Source: Hyphomicrobiales bacterium
GTDB lineage: Bacteria; Pseudomonadota; Alphaproteobacteria; Rhizobiales; NORP267
Reading direction: 5' to 3'
Assembly (NCBI GenBank): GCA_021775855.1
Contig: JAJFGZ010000045.1
Coordinates: forward strand, 1 to 64,000
Length of the DNA: 64,000 nt
Part shown: positions 32,876 to 42,398 of the stretch, one piece after another
Layout: every line of letters starts with the position of its first letter
Numbering within the stretch: the stretch's first letter is position 1
Position numbers and translations under genes: made by a program
Notes under the pieces: generated by a model
Databases searched by the model: none
The model's input: the letters and a program-made list of their open reading frames with translations, nothing else
Told to the model about the DNA's origin: nothing

Positions 32876-34250
32876 GGTATTTTTGCGCCACCCGGTGTGC
32901 GATGACGTTAAGCACGAGGGTGATCAGGAACAGCATCAGCCCGAGTGCGAACGCCGCCAGGGTCTTCGGATTGTCGAACGCGGTGTCGCCAATCAACAGC
33001 GTCACGATCTGAACGGTGACCGTGGTTACGGATTGAAAGGGGTCTGCTGTCAGGTTGGCGATCAACCCGGCCGCCATGACGACAATCATGGTCTCCCCGA
33101 TGACCCGGCTGACAGCTAGTAAGACGCCTCCCAGGATACCCGGCAGGGCCGCTGGAAACAGGACTTTGGTGATTGTCTCGGCCCGGGTCGCGCCCATCGC
33201 CAGGGACCCTTCACGCAAAGATAAAGGGACGGCTTTCAGGGCATCGTCGGAGAGCGATGAGATAAACGGCACGATCATGATTCCCATGACGGCACCTGCG
33301 GCAAGCGCGCTATTGGGGGCGATGTCCAGTCCGAGTGAGGCGCCAAAATTGCGGATCACCGGCGAGATCACCAGAATCGCGAAGAAGCCGTAAACGATGG
33401 TGGGTACGCCCGACAGAATTTCCAGCGCCGGCTTGGTAATGGCGCGAAACTGAGGACTGGAATATTCTGCCAGATATATGGCTGATAAAAGTCCGATCGG
33501 TACCGCCACAGCCATTGCGATGATTGAAATCAGGAAGGTCCCGGCGAAAACCGGGATCGCACCAAACGCACCTATCCCTGCAACCTGATCCGTACGAATA
33601 GCAATTTGTGGTTCCCAGTTCAGCCCGAACAGGAATTCGTGGACGGGCACGGCTTTGAAAAAGAATATGGATTCGTAAGCAAGCGAAACGACAATCCCAA
33701 TCGTGGTAAGGATCGCCAGCGCTGCGCACAGCACCATCAGACTGTTGAGCACCTGCTCGACTTTGTCGCGCGCCTTGAAACGGGGCGCAAGGCGAGACCT
33801 GGCGAGCGAAAACCCGGTAACCGCGCACAGCGAAGCGGCGGCAAACATGCCCCAACGCGCAAGCCAGAGCCAACGCACATAGGTCTCAGCGGCTTCGCGG
33901 ACCGCCAGTGTAGGTTCTTTGAAAATCAGCCCCCGCGCAACCGACTTGATCTCCAGGAGCAACAGACCGCGTTTGCCTTGATCCAGCCCGGCCAGAGTAT
34001 CGCTCGGCAACATGCCCATGATCAATGCATCGAGGATGGTATTTTGAAACGTAAGCCAGGTCAGAATCAGGAAAAAGGCCGGAATCCCGACCCACGCGGC
34101 AATGTAAGCACCGTGATATGAGGGTCGCGAATGTAGCCGTTGTCCTGTGTGTGCAGCAAAGCCCGCGGCTCGTCTGTATCCGAGACCGTAGGCGACACTT
34201 GACGCGGCAAGCAGGGACAGAAATACCGTCAAGACCATTCTAAAATCCAA
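32859..34250 (-). CDS. pstC: Phosphate ABC transporter permease PstC
   Basis: A 463-residue permease with an extended N-terminal part (membrane segments near 1-20, 48-66 and 133-150 and a periplasmic region) before the six-helix core, as in other alphaproteobacterial PstC. The cytoplasmic coupling loop reads REGSLAMGATRAETITKVLFP near 345-365. It partners with PstA. A stem-loop separates it from pstS upstream. Confidence 0.95.
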   Translation of the reverse strand: MDFRMVLTVFLSLLAASSVAYGLGYRRAAGFAAHTGQRLHSRPSYHGAYIAAWVGIPAFFLILTWLTFQNTILDALIMGMLPSDTLAGLDQGKRGLLLLEIKSVARGLIFKEPTLAVREAAETYVRWLWLARWGMFAAASLCAVTGFSLARSRLAPRFKARDKVEQVLNSLMVLCAALAILTTIGIVVSLAYESIFFFKAVPVHEFLFGLNWEPQIAIRTDQVAGIGAFGAIPVFAGTFLISIIAMAVAVPIGLLSAIYLAEYSSPQFRAITKPALEILSGVPTIVYGFFAILVISPVIRNFGASLGLDIAPNSALAAGAVMGIMIVPFISSLSDDALKAVPLSLREGSLAMGATRAETITKVLFPAALPGILGGVLLAVSRVIGETMIVVMAAGLIANLTADPFQSVTTVTVQIVTLLIGDTAFDNPKTLAAFALGLMLFLITLVLNVIAHRVAQKYREQYE

Positions 34251-34282
34251 ACCAGATCATGTAATTTACAAATCAGGAAAAC

Positions 34283-34309
34283 GGCGGGGACAACTCACCG
34301 GTCCCCGCC
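34283..34309 (-). terminator. Intercistronic stem-loop between pstS and pstC
   Basis: GGCGGGGAC (34283-34291) pairs perfectly with GTCCCCGCC (34301-34309) around a 9-base loop. On the minus strand it is followed by GTTTTCC, so it is terminator-like and probably lets only part of the transcripts continue into pstC. Confidence 0.75.
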
Positions 34310-34320
34310 ATATTGAACTG

Positions 34321-35385
34321 CTAGTTGATGTAGCGCGTCATCTCGTTGCGATTGACAATGGCGTTGCGGACTTCTTCGCGCCCGTCTTCCGATAGTACGA
34401 CGAGACCACGTTCCGGCAAATACCCGTCCGGACCAAAGGCATTTTCACTGACATATTCGGCCAGGAATTCCTCCAGACCGGGGATGACACCGCGGTGCGC
34501 GTTCTTCACGTAAAAGAAGAGCGGCCGGGCAATGTCGTAGGACCCGTCGGCGATCGTCTCGAAATCTGGTGCAGTCCCGTTGACCCGTACGGCTTTCAAC
34601 ACATCTTCGTTCTCGTAGAGGAATGAATACCCGAAAATGCCGAGCGCAGTGGCGTCTGCCTGGAGCCGCTGGACAATCAGATTGTCGTTTTCACCAGCCT
34701 CAATGAAATTTCCGTCCTGGCGCATCCGCCAGCACGTCTCTTTCACAAGGGATTTATAATCGTCGCTGTTGAGAACCTCTTTCTGCTGTGCAAAAAAGTC
34801 CAGCTCCTCGCAGCCATCTTCCATCGCGAGTTCGACGAAAGCATCGCGCGTGCCGGATGTTGGCGGGGGGCCAAACACCTGGATGGCGATATCGGGAAGC
34901 GTCGAATCAATGTCGCTCCATTTCCGGTAAGGATTGTCGACCAGTTCGCCTTCGACCGGTACCTGGGCCGCGAGCCCGAGGTAGAGCTGGGTTTCCGTCA
35001 GGTCCCAGTCGTCTTTGGCCTCGCGCGAAACAGCGATTGAGAGACCATCATAGCCGATCAATGCTTCGGAAATATCGGTGACACCGTTTTCCTGGCACAA
35101 TTCCCACTCGCTCTCCTTCATCGCGCGGGATGCACCGGTTAAATCTGGGTGGCCTTCACCGATACCGGCGCAGAAAATCCGCATACCTCCACCAGTTCCG
35201 GTGGATTCAACAACCGGCGCCGGGTTGCCGGTTGCATTTGCAAACTCTTCGGACACGGCCTGGGTATACGGAAACACGGTCGATGAGCCGACGATCTGGA
35301 TACGGTCACGAGCTTCGGCGGGCGCGGCTAAAACCACCCCGGCCAGCGCAAGCGCCACAATATTGGCTGAATTCTTCAAAGTCAT
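34321..35385 (-). CDS. pstS: Phosphate-binding periplasmic protein PstS
   Basis: A 354-residue secreted protein with a 25-residue signal peptide ending AEA. It begins with the conserved IQIVGSSTVFPYTQAVSEEF strand and includes ESTGTGGGMRIFCAGIG and FGPPPTSGTRDAFVEL, the phosphate-binding loops of the PstS family. It is directly downstream of the PHO box and is followed by an attenuating stem-loop, which fits the high level of binding protein needed. Confidence 0.97.
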   Translation of the reverse strand: MTLKNSANIVALALAGVVLAAPAEARDRIQIVGSSTVFPYTQAVSEEFANATGNPAPVVESTGTGGGMRIFCAGIGEGHPDLTGASRAMKESEWELCQENGVTDISEALIGYDGLSIAVSREAKDDWDLTETQLYLGLAAQVPVEGELVDNPYRKWSDIDSTLPDIAIQVFGPPPTSGTRDAFVELAMEDGCEELDFFAQQKEVLNSDDYKSLVKETCWRMRQDGNFIEAGENDNLIVQRLQADATALGIFGYSFLYENEDVLKAVRVNGTAPDFETIADGSYDIARPLFFYVKNAHRGVIPGLEEFLAEYVSENAFGPDGYLPERGLVVLSEDGREEVRNAIVNRNEMTRYIN

Positions 35386-35493
35386 TTTTCGCTCTCCACA
35401 AATTCCAGCGTTACAAGAATTCCAAGAGCCGGAGCGTAAATTTTCATATCCAACCCTTGCAACGCCGAGATAAGATTCAGCGATTACGTCTCT

Positions 35494-35522
35494 ATGTCAG
35501 TTGTGTGACGTTTGGGTGACAG
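35494..35522 (-). promoter_or_regulatory. PHO box upstream of pstS
   Basis: On the minus strand CTGTCAC-CCAA-ACGTCAC-ACAA-CTGACAT: three PhoB half-sites repeating every 11 bases (35516-35522, 35505-35511, 35494-35500). It lies in the 156-base phoR-pstS gap, 109 bases before the pstS start. Confidence 0.9.
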
Positions 35523-35541
35523 CGTGCGGGGGCAACGCAAA

Positions 35542-36855
35542 TTAACCGGTATTGTCCTCCGCAGCCTCAAGAACGACCGAAAAAACCGAGCCACGGCCCG
35601 GTACGCTGTCGATTTTCAGGCTTCCCTTGTGCCGGTTGAGAATATGCTTGACGATCGCCAGACCGAGCCCGGTGCCACCCTTTTCCCGGCTCGATGCAGC
35701 ATCCACCCGGTAAAACCGCTCGGTCAGGCGGGGTACATGTTCTGGCGCGATCCCGGGCCCGAAATCCCGGACGTCGAGTCGAATCTTATCGGGGCTGGTG
35801 GGCGACGTAACCCTGCGCAGCCCGATCTCAACCCTGCCGCCACCCTGGCCATACTTGATAGCATTCTCGACCAGGTTTTGCACCACCTGCACAAGTTCAT
35901 CCCGGTACCCGAGTACCAGTGCCGGATCGCCGCCGTGTTCAAAATGGAGCGCAACCCCACGCTCCTCGGCAATCGGTTTAAGGGCATCGAGAACATGGCC
36001 CACAACCCCCGCGAGGTCGACAGAATCACCCGGCCGGATGTTTACGTTCATCTCGATCCGCGACAGCGACAGCAGGTCGTCGATCAAACGGGACATGCGG
36101 GCGGCCTGGGTCTCCATTATGCCAAGGAATTTTTTCCTCGCGTCCCGGTCGTTGCGCGCAGGTCCCTTGAGCGTGTCGATAAATCCGATCAGGGAGGCCA
36201 ACGGGGTGCGCAATTCGTGGCTCGCATTGGCGATAAAGTCAGTCCGCATCCGGTCCAGCCGGTGCCGGTGGGTGAGATCATGCAGGATCATAATCAGCGG
36301 CGGCGCGCCACCCGCCCCTTCATTCCGATGATCCGCCAGTGGCGCGACATGCACCTCCAGCAGCCTGTCGTTGGGCACGCGCTCGAAATACTGAACCTGG
36401 GAGCGAACACCGGTCTCTGCCGTACGCCCGATCGTGTCCCGGACTTCAGGTGCCCGCAACAAGGAAAAAATACTCTCGCCCTTACCGTGTTCACCGAGAG
36501 TCTCCCTGGCTGGACCGTTCTGGAAAAGGATTTCGCCGTCGGGCTTCAACAGGAAACAGGGATCCGGCAAACACGCGACAAGGTTTTGCATTTCGGCCAA
36601 AGACGCCTGATCGGCGTCCTCTGCTGTTGGCTCAGTTTCTACTATTGCCGGGAATACCTCATCGATTTTGGGATCCGTGCGGATCATCGCCATCCCGACA
36701 ATTGCCAGTGATGTAACGATGATCCAGCTTGTCGGCAGGGGATAATTCACATACGCAATTGTGCCGATAAACACGACGAAGGGCGCGACATATTTAACGC
36801 GGTTCAACATCCGGGTTGCTATTTTGAGCATCGCGCGAAGGCTCTCAGATCCCAT
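35542..36855 (-). CDS. phoR: Phosphate regulon sensor histidine kinase PhoR
   Basis: A 437-residue membrane kinase: two transmembrane helices near 22-38 and 42-58, a PAS domain (about 85-195; LPDPCFLLKPDGEILFQNG), a dimerisation/phosphoacceptor domain with H213 (ASHELRTPLASLIGF) and a catalytic ATPase domain (NLVENAIKYG, DFGPGIAPEH, GTGLGLAIVKH). It is first in the pho cluster, upstream of the PHO box, so it may be expressed at a basal level independently of pstS. Confidence 0.95.
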   Translation of the reverse strand: MGSESLRAMLKIATRMLNRVKYVAPFVVFIGTIAYVNYPLPTSWIIVTSLAIVGMAMIRTDPKIDEVFPAIVETEPTAEDADQASLAEMQNLVACLPDPCFLLKPDGEILFQNGPARETLGEHGKGESIFSLLRAPEVRDTIGRTAETGVRSQVQYFERVPNDRLLEVHVAPLADHRNEGAGGAPPLIMILHDLTHRHRLDRMRTDFIANASHELRTPLASLIGFIDTLKGPARNDRDARKKFLGIMETQAARMSRLIDDLLSLSRIEMNVNIRPGDSVDLAGVVGHVLDALKPIAEERGVALHFEHGGDPALVLGYRDELVQVVQNLVENAIKYGQGGGRVEIGLRRVTSPTSPDKIRLDVRDFGPGIAPEHVPRLTERFYRVDAASSREKGGTGLGLAIVKHILNRHKGSLKIDSVPGRGSVFSVVLEAAEDNTG

Positions 36856-36933
36856 GAACCGGCAGCCAGAAATTCAATCTCGGAGGGCTCCTGCAATCCA
36901 ATTCGAAACCCTATGTTGTTGCTACCCTACAAA

Positions 36934-37254
36934 CTACGTCCTCTTCTCAGATAGCGCGCGCGCGACGATATTTAAAGCCGCGATTTTTTGCTCCGGGTCC
37001 GACTGGCTGAATGCTTCGCTCAAATCGGTAATATAGCCGCCGATCTTTTCACCCTCCCTGGCGGTTTCCTGAACAGTGATGGGCTGGTCATCGAATGCGT
37101 CGACAAACCTCTGGGCGGCCATCGCAAGGAGAAACAGAGCGGCCGCGTTATTTGGCTCTTCGACTGCCCGGATCCTGGCTGTTCTGGCGCATAGCTCGTA
37201 GGCGCGGACGGAACCGCCATGTTCGTCCAATAATTTGTGAAGATCACTAAACAT
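36934..37254 (-). CDS. Hypothetical protein, 106 residues
   Basis: A helical soluble protein (MFSDLHKLLDEHGGSVRAYE, then NNAAALFLLAMAAQRFVDAF) of unknown family. It lies 19 bases downstream of pyrE on the same strand and ends 78 bases before phoR. Composition matches its neighbours and it has a clear reading frame, but I see no motif. It could be co-transcribed with pyrE. Confidence 0.6.
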   Translation of the reverse strand: MFSDLHKLLDEHGGSVRAYELCARTARIRAVEEPNNAAALFLLAMAAQRFVDAFDDQPITVQETAREGEKIGGYITDLSEAFSQSDPEQKIAALNIVARALSEKRT

Positions 37255-37273
37255 CTATTACTCCAATTCCTGC

Positions 37274-37969
37274 CTAGGACGCCAATTCCGAAATTCCGCC
37301 ATTCTTGCTGGACCAGGTCAAAGGATCGTTGAGGAAACTCTCGACCTCGCTCAGCGTGTTTTTGTCGAACCGAGCTGTCTTCTTGCAAACTTCCAGCACG
37401 TCCCACCATGTCGCCAGATAATGCAACCGCATCCCGGCGGCTTCGAGTTTTTTCGGCGTATCCGGGAATATATCGTAATAGAAAACCGCAAACGTATCGG
37501 TCACCTCAGCACCAGCATTCTTAAGCGCCCGGGCGAAATTTATCTTGCTGCCGCCATCCGTCGTCAAATCTTCAACAAGGAGAACCCGCGAACCCTCTTT
37601 CAGGGCGCCTTCAATCTGGGCATCGCGGCCAAATCCTTTTGGTTTTTTGCGCACATATTGCATCGGTAATGCGAGGCGATCCGCCAGCCAGGCGGCAAAG
37701 GGAATGCCCGCCGTTTCGCCACCCGCAACCGCGTCGAATTGTTCAAACCCGATATCCTGCACAATGATCGAGGCGCCAAAATCCATAATCGTGGACCGGA
37801 TCCGGGGATACGAGATGAGCTTGCGGCAATCGATATAGACCGGGCTGGCGAGCCCCGAGGTAAAGGTAAATGGTTTGTCGGACCGGAAATGAATGGCGTC
37901 AATTTCCAGAAGCATTTTTGCGACCGTTTCAGATATCAAATCGCGGTCAGGGAAGCCGATATTGAACAT
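37274..37969 (-). CDS. pyrE: Orotate phosphoribosyltransferase PyrE
   Basis: A 231-residue type I phosphoribosyltransferase that joins orotate and PRPP to give OMP. The PRPP loop reads [14 protein letters not shown] (129-142); the orotate end has [16 protein letters not shown] (36-51), [15 protein letters not shown] and the mobile loop [11 protein letters not shown] with its catalytic lysines. It is downstream of the pyrD-linked hydrolase on the same strand after a 70-base gap that contains a palindrome, so it may have its own promoter. Its place after pyrK and pyrD suggests linked pyrimidine metabolism. Confidence 0.95.
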   Translation of the reverse strand: MFNIGFPDRDLISETVAKMLLEIDAIHFRSDKPFTFTSGLASPVYIDCRKLISYPRIRSTIMDFGASIIVQDIGFEQFDAVAGGETAGIPFAAWLADRLALPMQYVRKKPKGFGRDAQIEGALKEGSRVLLVEDLTTDGGSKINFARALKNAGAEVTDTFAVFYYDIFPDTPKKLEAAGMRLHYLATWWDVLEVCKKTARFDKNTLSEVESFLNDPLTWSSKNGGISELAS

Positions 37970-37987
37970 GGTGATTCCTCGAATTAT

Positions 37988-38007
37988 TTGTTGATTGGTA
38001 TCAACAA
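37988..38007. promoter_or_regulatory. Palindrome upstream of pyrE, candidate operator
   Basis: TTGTTGAT-TGGT-ATCAACAA, a perfect 8-base inverted repeat centred 28 bases before the pyrE start. The binding regulator is unknown. Confidence 0.5.
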
Positions 38008-38039
38008 ACTTCCCTTTTAGGCAGTCCTAAATATCGTCA

Positions 38040-39332
38040 TCAACGGTAAATCCTGTCCGATTGCGACGTCAAATACTCAAATATAATGCCGGTTGCTTGC
38101 AGGAAATCTGAAATCTCCATGGATTCGCCGGGGTTATGGGACCCCCCGCGATTGCGCACGAAAATCATGCCGGTCGGCACCCCGGCATTAGCAAACACCG
38201 CTGCATCGTGGCCACCGCCGGACGGCATAACGAACGGCTTTTGGCATAGCCGTATCTGTGCGCCGGTCAAATCTTCGACTATCCCTTCATCGCACAAGGC
38301 TGGAGCTGTAAATATCTCATCGTCGAACTGAAATTTTACGCCGCGGTCGGTTTCAATATAACGCGCTTCCTGGTGCAGCAAGTCCCGCATCTCATCCAGC
38401 GCGCCCGTGTCCTGGCTGCGTATATCCAGGCTGAAACCGACGCTGTCCGGGATCCGCGACAACGCGTGAGTTTCGCTATCGGTGCCCAGCATGCCGCAGG
38501 TCAGGACCAGATCGTCTCCCTTCTGCAGGATCGTCAGCCAGCTCTCATCCAGCCGGTTGAGCAGCTCAGCCATCGCGAGCACGGGATCGTGGCGATAGGC
38601 GCGCGGCACTGCGCCTGAATGCCCGGCTTCGCCAATACAGGCAATGCGCTTGTGCCGGATATTGCCGCGAATGCCGGAGACCACCGCCGCCGCAAGTTGC
38701 TTTTCAACCAGCATCGGGCCCTGCTCGATATGCAGTTCCAGATAGGCCAGTATGTGGCGGTGGTCGACTAGAGGGTTCGCGCCGCGAACGGCTCCAACGT
38801 CGACGCCGGTATCGGCCATATGACCGATCAACGGGCGACCATCGCCTTTGTGGGGTGCGGATTGTTCGCCCGGTTCGAGCACCCCAAGCAGCGCCTTTGA
38901 GGCGATATAGCAGGGACCAAACCATGCGCTTTCTTCGCCGCGCATGGCGATGACTTTAACGGGCCGGCTAAATTTTCGACCCTCACGTCGCGATTTCACC
39001 AAACAGACCAACCCCGCCAGAACGCCCGCCAGCCCATCGAAATTCCCACCTCGGGGAACCGAATCGACGTGGCTGCCGACCAACACATAGTCCTCTGCGT
39101 CCGTATCTTCAGGGAGCGAAAACCACGCATTTCGGCCCCGGTCATATACGACATCCAGACCTTCATCCCGGGCACATTGTTCCAGATATTTAAGCGTTTC
39201 GGTCTCGATTTCCGAATAGGCCGGGCGGCTGACCCCCTGGTCATCGGCGGTCCGCCGCGCGATCTCCTCGAAAAGTCGGGCGACGAAGCCCTCTTCCCAT
39301 TTCTGCTCGTTGGTTCGGACGGACGCCTTCAC
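38040..39332 (-). CDS. M20-family N-carbamoyl amino acid hydrolase-like amidohydrolase
   Basis: A 430-residue zinc-dependent hydrolase of the AmaB/allantoate amidohydrolase/beta-ureidopropionase group. Metal ligands appear in LVGSHVDSVPRGGNFDGLAGVLAGL (His, Asp), RGEESAWFG (Glu-Glu) and ELHIEQGP (His), with the C-terminal PSGGGHDA histidine. It starts with GTG overlapping the pyrD stop as GTGA, so it is translationally coupled to pyrD. In this setting the best guess is hydrolysis of N-carbamoyl-L-aspartate (ureidosuccinase) to aspartate, ammonia and CO2; other N-carbamoyl amino acids remain possible. Confidence 0.88.
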   Translation of the reverse strand: MKASVRTNEQKWEEGFVARLFEEIARRTADDQGVSRPAYSEIETETLKYLEQCARDEGLDVVYDRGRNAWFSLPEDTDAEDYVLVGSHVDSVPRGGNFDGLAGVLAGLVCLVKSRREGRKFSRPVKVIAMRGEESAWFGPCYIASKALLGVLEPGEQSAPHKGDGRPLIGHMADTGVDVGAVRGANPLVDHRHILAYLELHIEQGPMLVEKQLAAAVVSGIRGNIRHKRIACIGEAGHSGAVPRAYRHDPVLAMAELLNRLDESWLTILQKGDDLVLTCGMLGTDSETHALSRIPDSVGFSLDIRSQDTGALDEMRDLLHQEARYIETDRGVKFQFDDEIFTAPALCDEGIVEDLTGAQIRLCQKPFVMPSGGGHDAAVFANAGVPTGMIFVRNRGGSHNPGESMEISDFLQATGIIFEYLTSQSDRIYR

Positions 39333-40273
39333 GGTGCGGCCTCCATGAATACAACGCTGTCTGCGGCTTCGTCATCGCGCACCGACCCAATCAGGTCGTT
39401 GACGCTTTGAAATTTCTCTGCAAACAGCCAGGCCCGCAAATCGTCGATCAGGCGCGGCATGGTTGTCGGGTTGACGAAGGTCGCCGTCCCCACCTGCACG
39501 GCGCTGGCACCGGCGATCAGGTATTCGACAACATCTTCGACGGTTTCGATCCCGCCGCAGCCGATCACCGGGATATTGACGGATTTAGCGCACTGATAGG
39601 CCATCCTGAGCGAAATCGGTTTCAATGCCGGACCCGAAAGTCCCCCCATCAGGTTACCGAGCTTGGGTTTCCGGGTCTTCACGTCGATTGCCATGGACAG
39701 CAGCGTGTTGGACACCACCAAAGCATCGGCGCCGCCGCTCTCGGCTGCTCGCGCAACATCCGGTGTCTCACCGGTATTCGGTGTCAGCTTCGCCCAAAGC
39801 GGCAAATCGGTCGCGCCGCGCAAGACTTTCATGACCCGCAGCGTTGTTGACGGGCGCATGGCGAACGCCTTGCCGTCTTCTTCGATGTTTGGGCAGGAAA
39901 TATTGACTTCGATGGCCGCTACCCCGGGCACACTGACTTTTTCGCAAATACGCGCAAATTCATCCATGGTGTTGCCCGAAATCGAGACGATCAGGGGCGC
40001 TGAAAACTTCTGATAGATGGGCACAATCTCGCGGACGAAGTGATCAACACCCTTTGACGGGATGCCGATGGAATTTAGCATCGATCCCTGCACCTCGCAG
40101 ACCCGCGGGGTCGGATTGCCGATGCGTTTTTCAGGTGTAATGGTTTTGGTGACGTGGGCACCCAGCAAATCGAGGTCAAAAACCCCGGCCAGATCCTCCG
40201 TGAATGTGCCGGATGCCGGCATAATAGGGTTCTTCAGGGCAACCGAGCCGATCTTTACCGCAAGATCTACCAT
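39329..40273 (-). CDS. pyrD: Dihydroorotate dehydrogenase class 1B, catalytic subunit PyrD
   Basis: A 314-residue FMN TIM-barrel enzyme. The class 1 catalytic cysteine is C127 in IEVNISCPN; GCGGIETVEDVVEYLIAGAS binds the FMN phosphate. Class 1B enzymes work with a PyrK subunit and NAD, and the reaction is reversible. The ATG at 40273 overlaps the end of pyrK by 7 bases. Alphaproteobacteria usually make UMP with a class 2, quinone-linked enzyme, so a class 1B pair in a transporter operon is more likely used for catabolism or salvage; that is inference. Confidence 0.93.
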   Translation of the reverse strand: MVDLAVKIGSVALKNPIMPASGTFTEDLAGVFDLDLLGAHVTKTITPEKRIGNPTPRVCEVQGSMLNSIGIPSKGVDHFVREIVPIYQKFSAPLIVSISGNTMDEFARICEKVSVPGVAAIEVNISCPNIEEDGKAFAMRPSTTLRVMKVLRGATDLPLWAKLTPNTGETPDVARAAESGGADALVVSNTLLSMAIDVKTRKPKLGNLMGGLSGPALKPISLRMAYQCAKSVNIPVIGCGGIETVEDVVEYLIAGASAVQVGTATFVNPTTMPRLIDDLRAWLFAEKFQSVNDLIGSVRDDEAADSVVFMEAAP

Positions 40274-41118
40274 TCCATCGCCTCCTGGAGATCGAAGACG
40301 GGGCCTTCCTTGCAAACCCGTTCGTAAACAATTTCGCCGCCGCGCCGCAACGACCTGACGCAGCACTGGCACATGCCGATTCCACACGCCATTTGCTGCT
40401 CCAGCGCAATTTCACCGGCAATCCCGTGTTTTGCGCCGAGCCGCTGCAGCAGCTTAAGCAGGCGGTTCGATCCGCAGGTATAAAAGACATCGACGCCGGA
40501 TTGCGCGATGCGGGATTCGATCAGACCTTCAAGATCATCGACACCCGATGTCCCCTCGCTGTCGGTGACGGTAAGAACGTTGGCGCCAAGTGCTCGAAAA
40601 CGCTCGACCGACATCAACATTTCGGGCGAGCGCGCCGAACAGATCGCCGTCAGATTTTTCCCTTTGCGCAGGGCCTCCTGGGCCAGAGGCGCCAGGGTCG
40701 CAAGTCCGACACCGCGGGCAACGATAAGCAGGTTTTGCCACTCATCGCGGATTGTAAATCCAGAGCCCAGCGGGCCGAGCACATTGAGACGTTCGCCCGC
40801 CTCCAGCTGCGCCATCGTGCGGGTGCCCTCGCCGACGGCCTTGTAGAGAAAATGCAATTCCCCTTTGTCAGGGAAGTAGCCGTAGATGCTCATGGGGCGG
40901 CGCAGGTATGGGCTCCTGCCGTCTTTTGACGGGCAGAGAAGATGAAAGAACTGCCCCGGTTTGCAGTCCAGGATTTCCGGTGGGGCATTAAGAATCAGTA
41001 GATAATATTCATCGTTGATTGCCTCGTTGGACTTCACTTGGCAATCGACCTCGTGGAACGGCGCGGAATGCGATTCAATCGGGAATTCCGCCCTGGTGTA
41101 TGTCATGGGGCGCTCCAT
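40267..41118 (-). CDS. pyrK: Dihydroorotate dehydrogenase electron transfer subunit PyrK
   Basis: A 283-residue FAD- and [2Fe-2S]-containing reductase subunit. It has the FAD site YLRRPMSIYGYF, a nucleotide fold (LLIVARGVGLATLAPLAQE) and the C-terminal cluster ligands C245, C250, C253 and C269 (CGIGMCQCC, then ERVC). In the nucleotide-fold loop the usual GGIG-like motif reads ARGVG. The start codon shares one base with the TRAP permease stop (TGATG), so TRAP and pyrK are translated as one unit. It passes electrons between PyrD and NAD(H). Confidence 0.92.
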   Translation of the reverse strand: MERPMTYTRAEFPIESHSAPFHEVDCQVKSNEAINDEYYLLILNAPPEILDCKPGQFFHLLCPSKDGRSPYLRRPMSIYGYFPDKGELHFLYKAVGEGTRTMAQLEAGERLNVLGPLGSGFTIRDEWQNLLIVARGVGLATLAPLAQEALRKGKNLTAICSARSPEMLMSVERFRALGANVLTVTDSEGTSGVDDLEGLIESRIAQSGVDVFYTCGSNRLLKLLQRLGAKHGIAGEIALEQQMACGIGMCQCCVRSLRRGGEIVYERVCKEGPVFDLQEAMEW

Positions 41119-42398
41119 CAACCGAAAACCAGATTGGGCAGGAACAACGAAATTTCCGGGACATAAGTCACGATCCCAAGCACCACCAGATTTGCGACAA
41201 TGAACGGCCAAACCCCCTTCACGATCTCGACGACGGGCCGCTCAAGAGTCGAGGATGCGACGAAAATATCGAGCCCAAAGGGCGGCGTGATCATACCGAT
41301 GCAGATATTGAGGGTGACGATCATCCCGAAATGCACCGGGTCGATGCCAAGCGCAGTGGCTACCGGAAAAAGCGGCGGCACTAAAATCAGCAACGCCGAA
41401 TTTGGATCGATAAACATCCCCGCGATCAAAAAGCAGATATTGACGATGATCAGAAATTCAATCACGCCGGCATCTATATCTACAAGGAAATTACCAATTT
41501 CTACAGGTACTTGTGCCAACGTGATGAAGTATGACAACAACCCACCAAAGGCCAGGAGCACGAATATAATGGCCGTCGATATGGCGCTCCGCTCGGTAAT
41601 CAAGACCAGGCCATTGAAATTCAGGTTTCTGTAGATGAAGGCTTCGACAAGGATCGCATAGACGACGGATACCGCCGCCGCTTCGGTTGGCGTGAAGATG
41701 CCGGAGTAAATCCCGCCAAGAATAATGACCGGCAGCCCGAGCGCCCACCCGGCTTCGTTCAGCGCCTGCCCGCGCTCAGCCCAACTTGTTTTCCGAGTAC
41801 CCGAAATATCATCGGCCCGCGCCCGCCACATCACAAGAACCGCGAATGCAAGCCCCAAAACGATCCCGATCATGAGACCGCCGACAAACAGCCTGGCGAT
41901 TGAGGTGCCGGTCATCCAGCCATAGACGATGAAGGTGATCGACGGTGGAATCAGCAGCGCGGTTTCAGCGCTGGAGACAATCAGCCCGAGACTAAATTTT
42001 TCTGAAAATCCGGTTTTGCGCAATTCCGGATAGACCATCCGTCCGAGCGCTGCGACGGTCGCGGGCGCCGATCCGGATACCGATCCAAATGCCATCGACC
42101 CGCCAATTGTCGTGTGCCCGATTCCGCCCCGCAAATGCCCTGTCAGCGCCCGCACGAGACCCACCAGGCGCTTGGCGATCTGCCCGCCTGCCATCAGTTC
42201 GGCAGCGAAAATAAAAAATGGAATGGCGAGGAGCGTTGTGTGATCGATCCCCCCGACCAGTTTCTGGACCAAAACGAGGTCCGGTAATTGACTGTAATAT
42301 ACTTCCTTGATCGCCAACGTCGGGAGCCCGAGCACGAGGAACATCTCGAACCCGGACGCAAGCAGCACAACGCAGAAAAGGGCGATTAGAAACAGCAT
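41118..42398 (-). CDS. TRAP transporter large permease (DctM-type) of the pyrKD operon
   Basis: A 426-residue inner-membrane protein of standard DctM length and pattern: ALLAIPFFIFAAELM-like first loop, GSVSGSAPATVAALGRMVYP, SSAETALLIPPSITFIVYG and LNICIGMITPPFGLDIFV. It overlaps dctQ by one base (42398) and pyrK by one base. The substrate is unknown. The genes to which it is coupled suggest orotate, dihydroorotate or N-carbamoylaspartate. Confidence 0.95.
   Translation of the reverse strand: MLFLIALFCVVLLASGFEMFLVLGLPTLAIKEVYYSQLPDLVLVQKLVGGIDHTTLLAIPFFIFAAELMAGGQIAKRLVGLVRALTGHLRGGIGHTTIGGSMAFGSVSGSAPATVAALGRMVYPELRKTGFSEKFSLGLIVSSAETALLIPPSITFIVYGWMTGTSIARLFVGGLMIGIVLGLAFAVLVMWRARADDISGTRKTSWAERGQALNEAGWALGLPVIILGGIYSGIFTPTEAAAVSVVYAILVEAFIYRNLNFNGLVLITERSAISTAIIFVLLAFGGLLSYFITLAQVPVEIGNFLVDIDAGVIEFLIIVNICFLIAGMFIDPNSALLILVPPLFPVATALGIDPVHFGMIVTLNICIGMITPPFGLDIFVASSTLERPVVEIVKGVWPFIVANLVVLGIVTYVPEISLFLPNLVFG

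Noticed and set aside
35512-36711. 399-codon open frame antisense to phoR
   Set aside because: phoR has all kinase motifs in the other frame; the antisense product has no motif.
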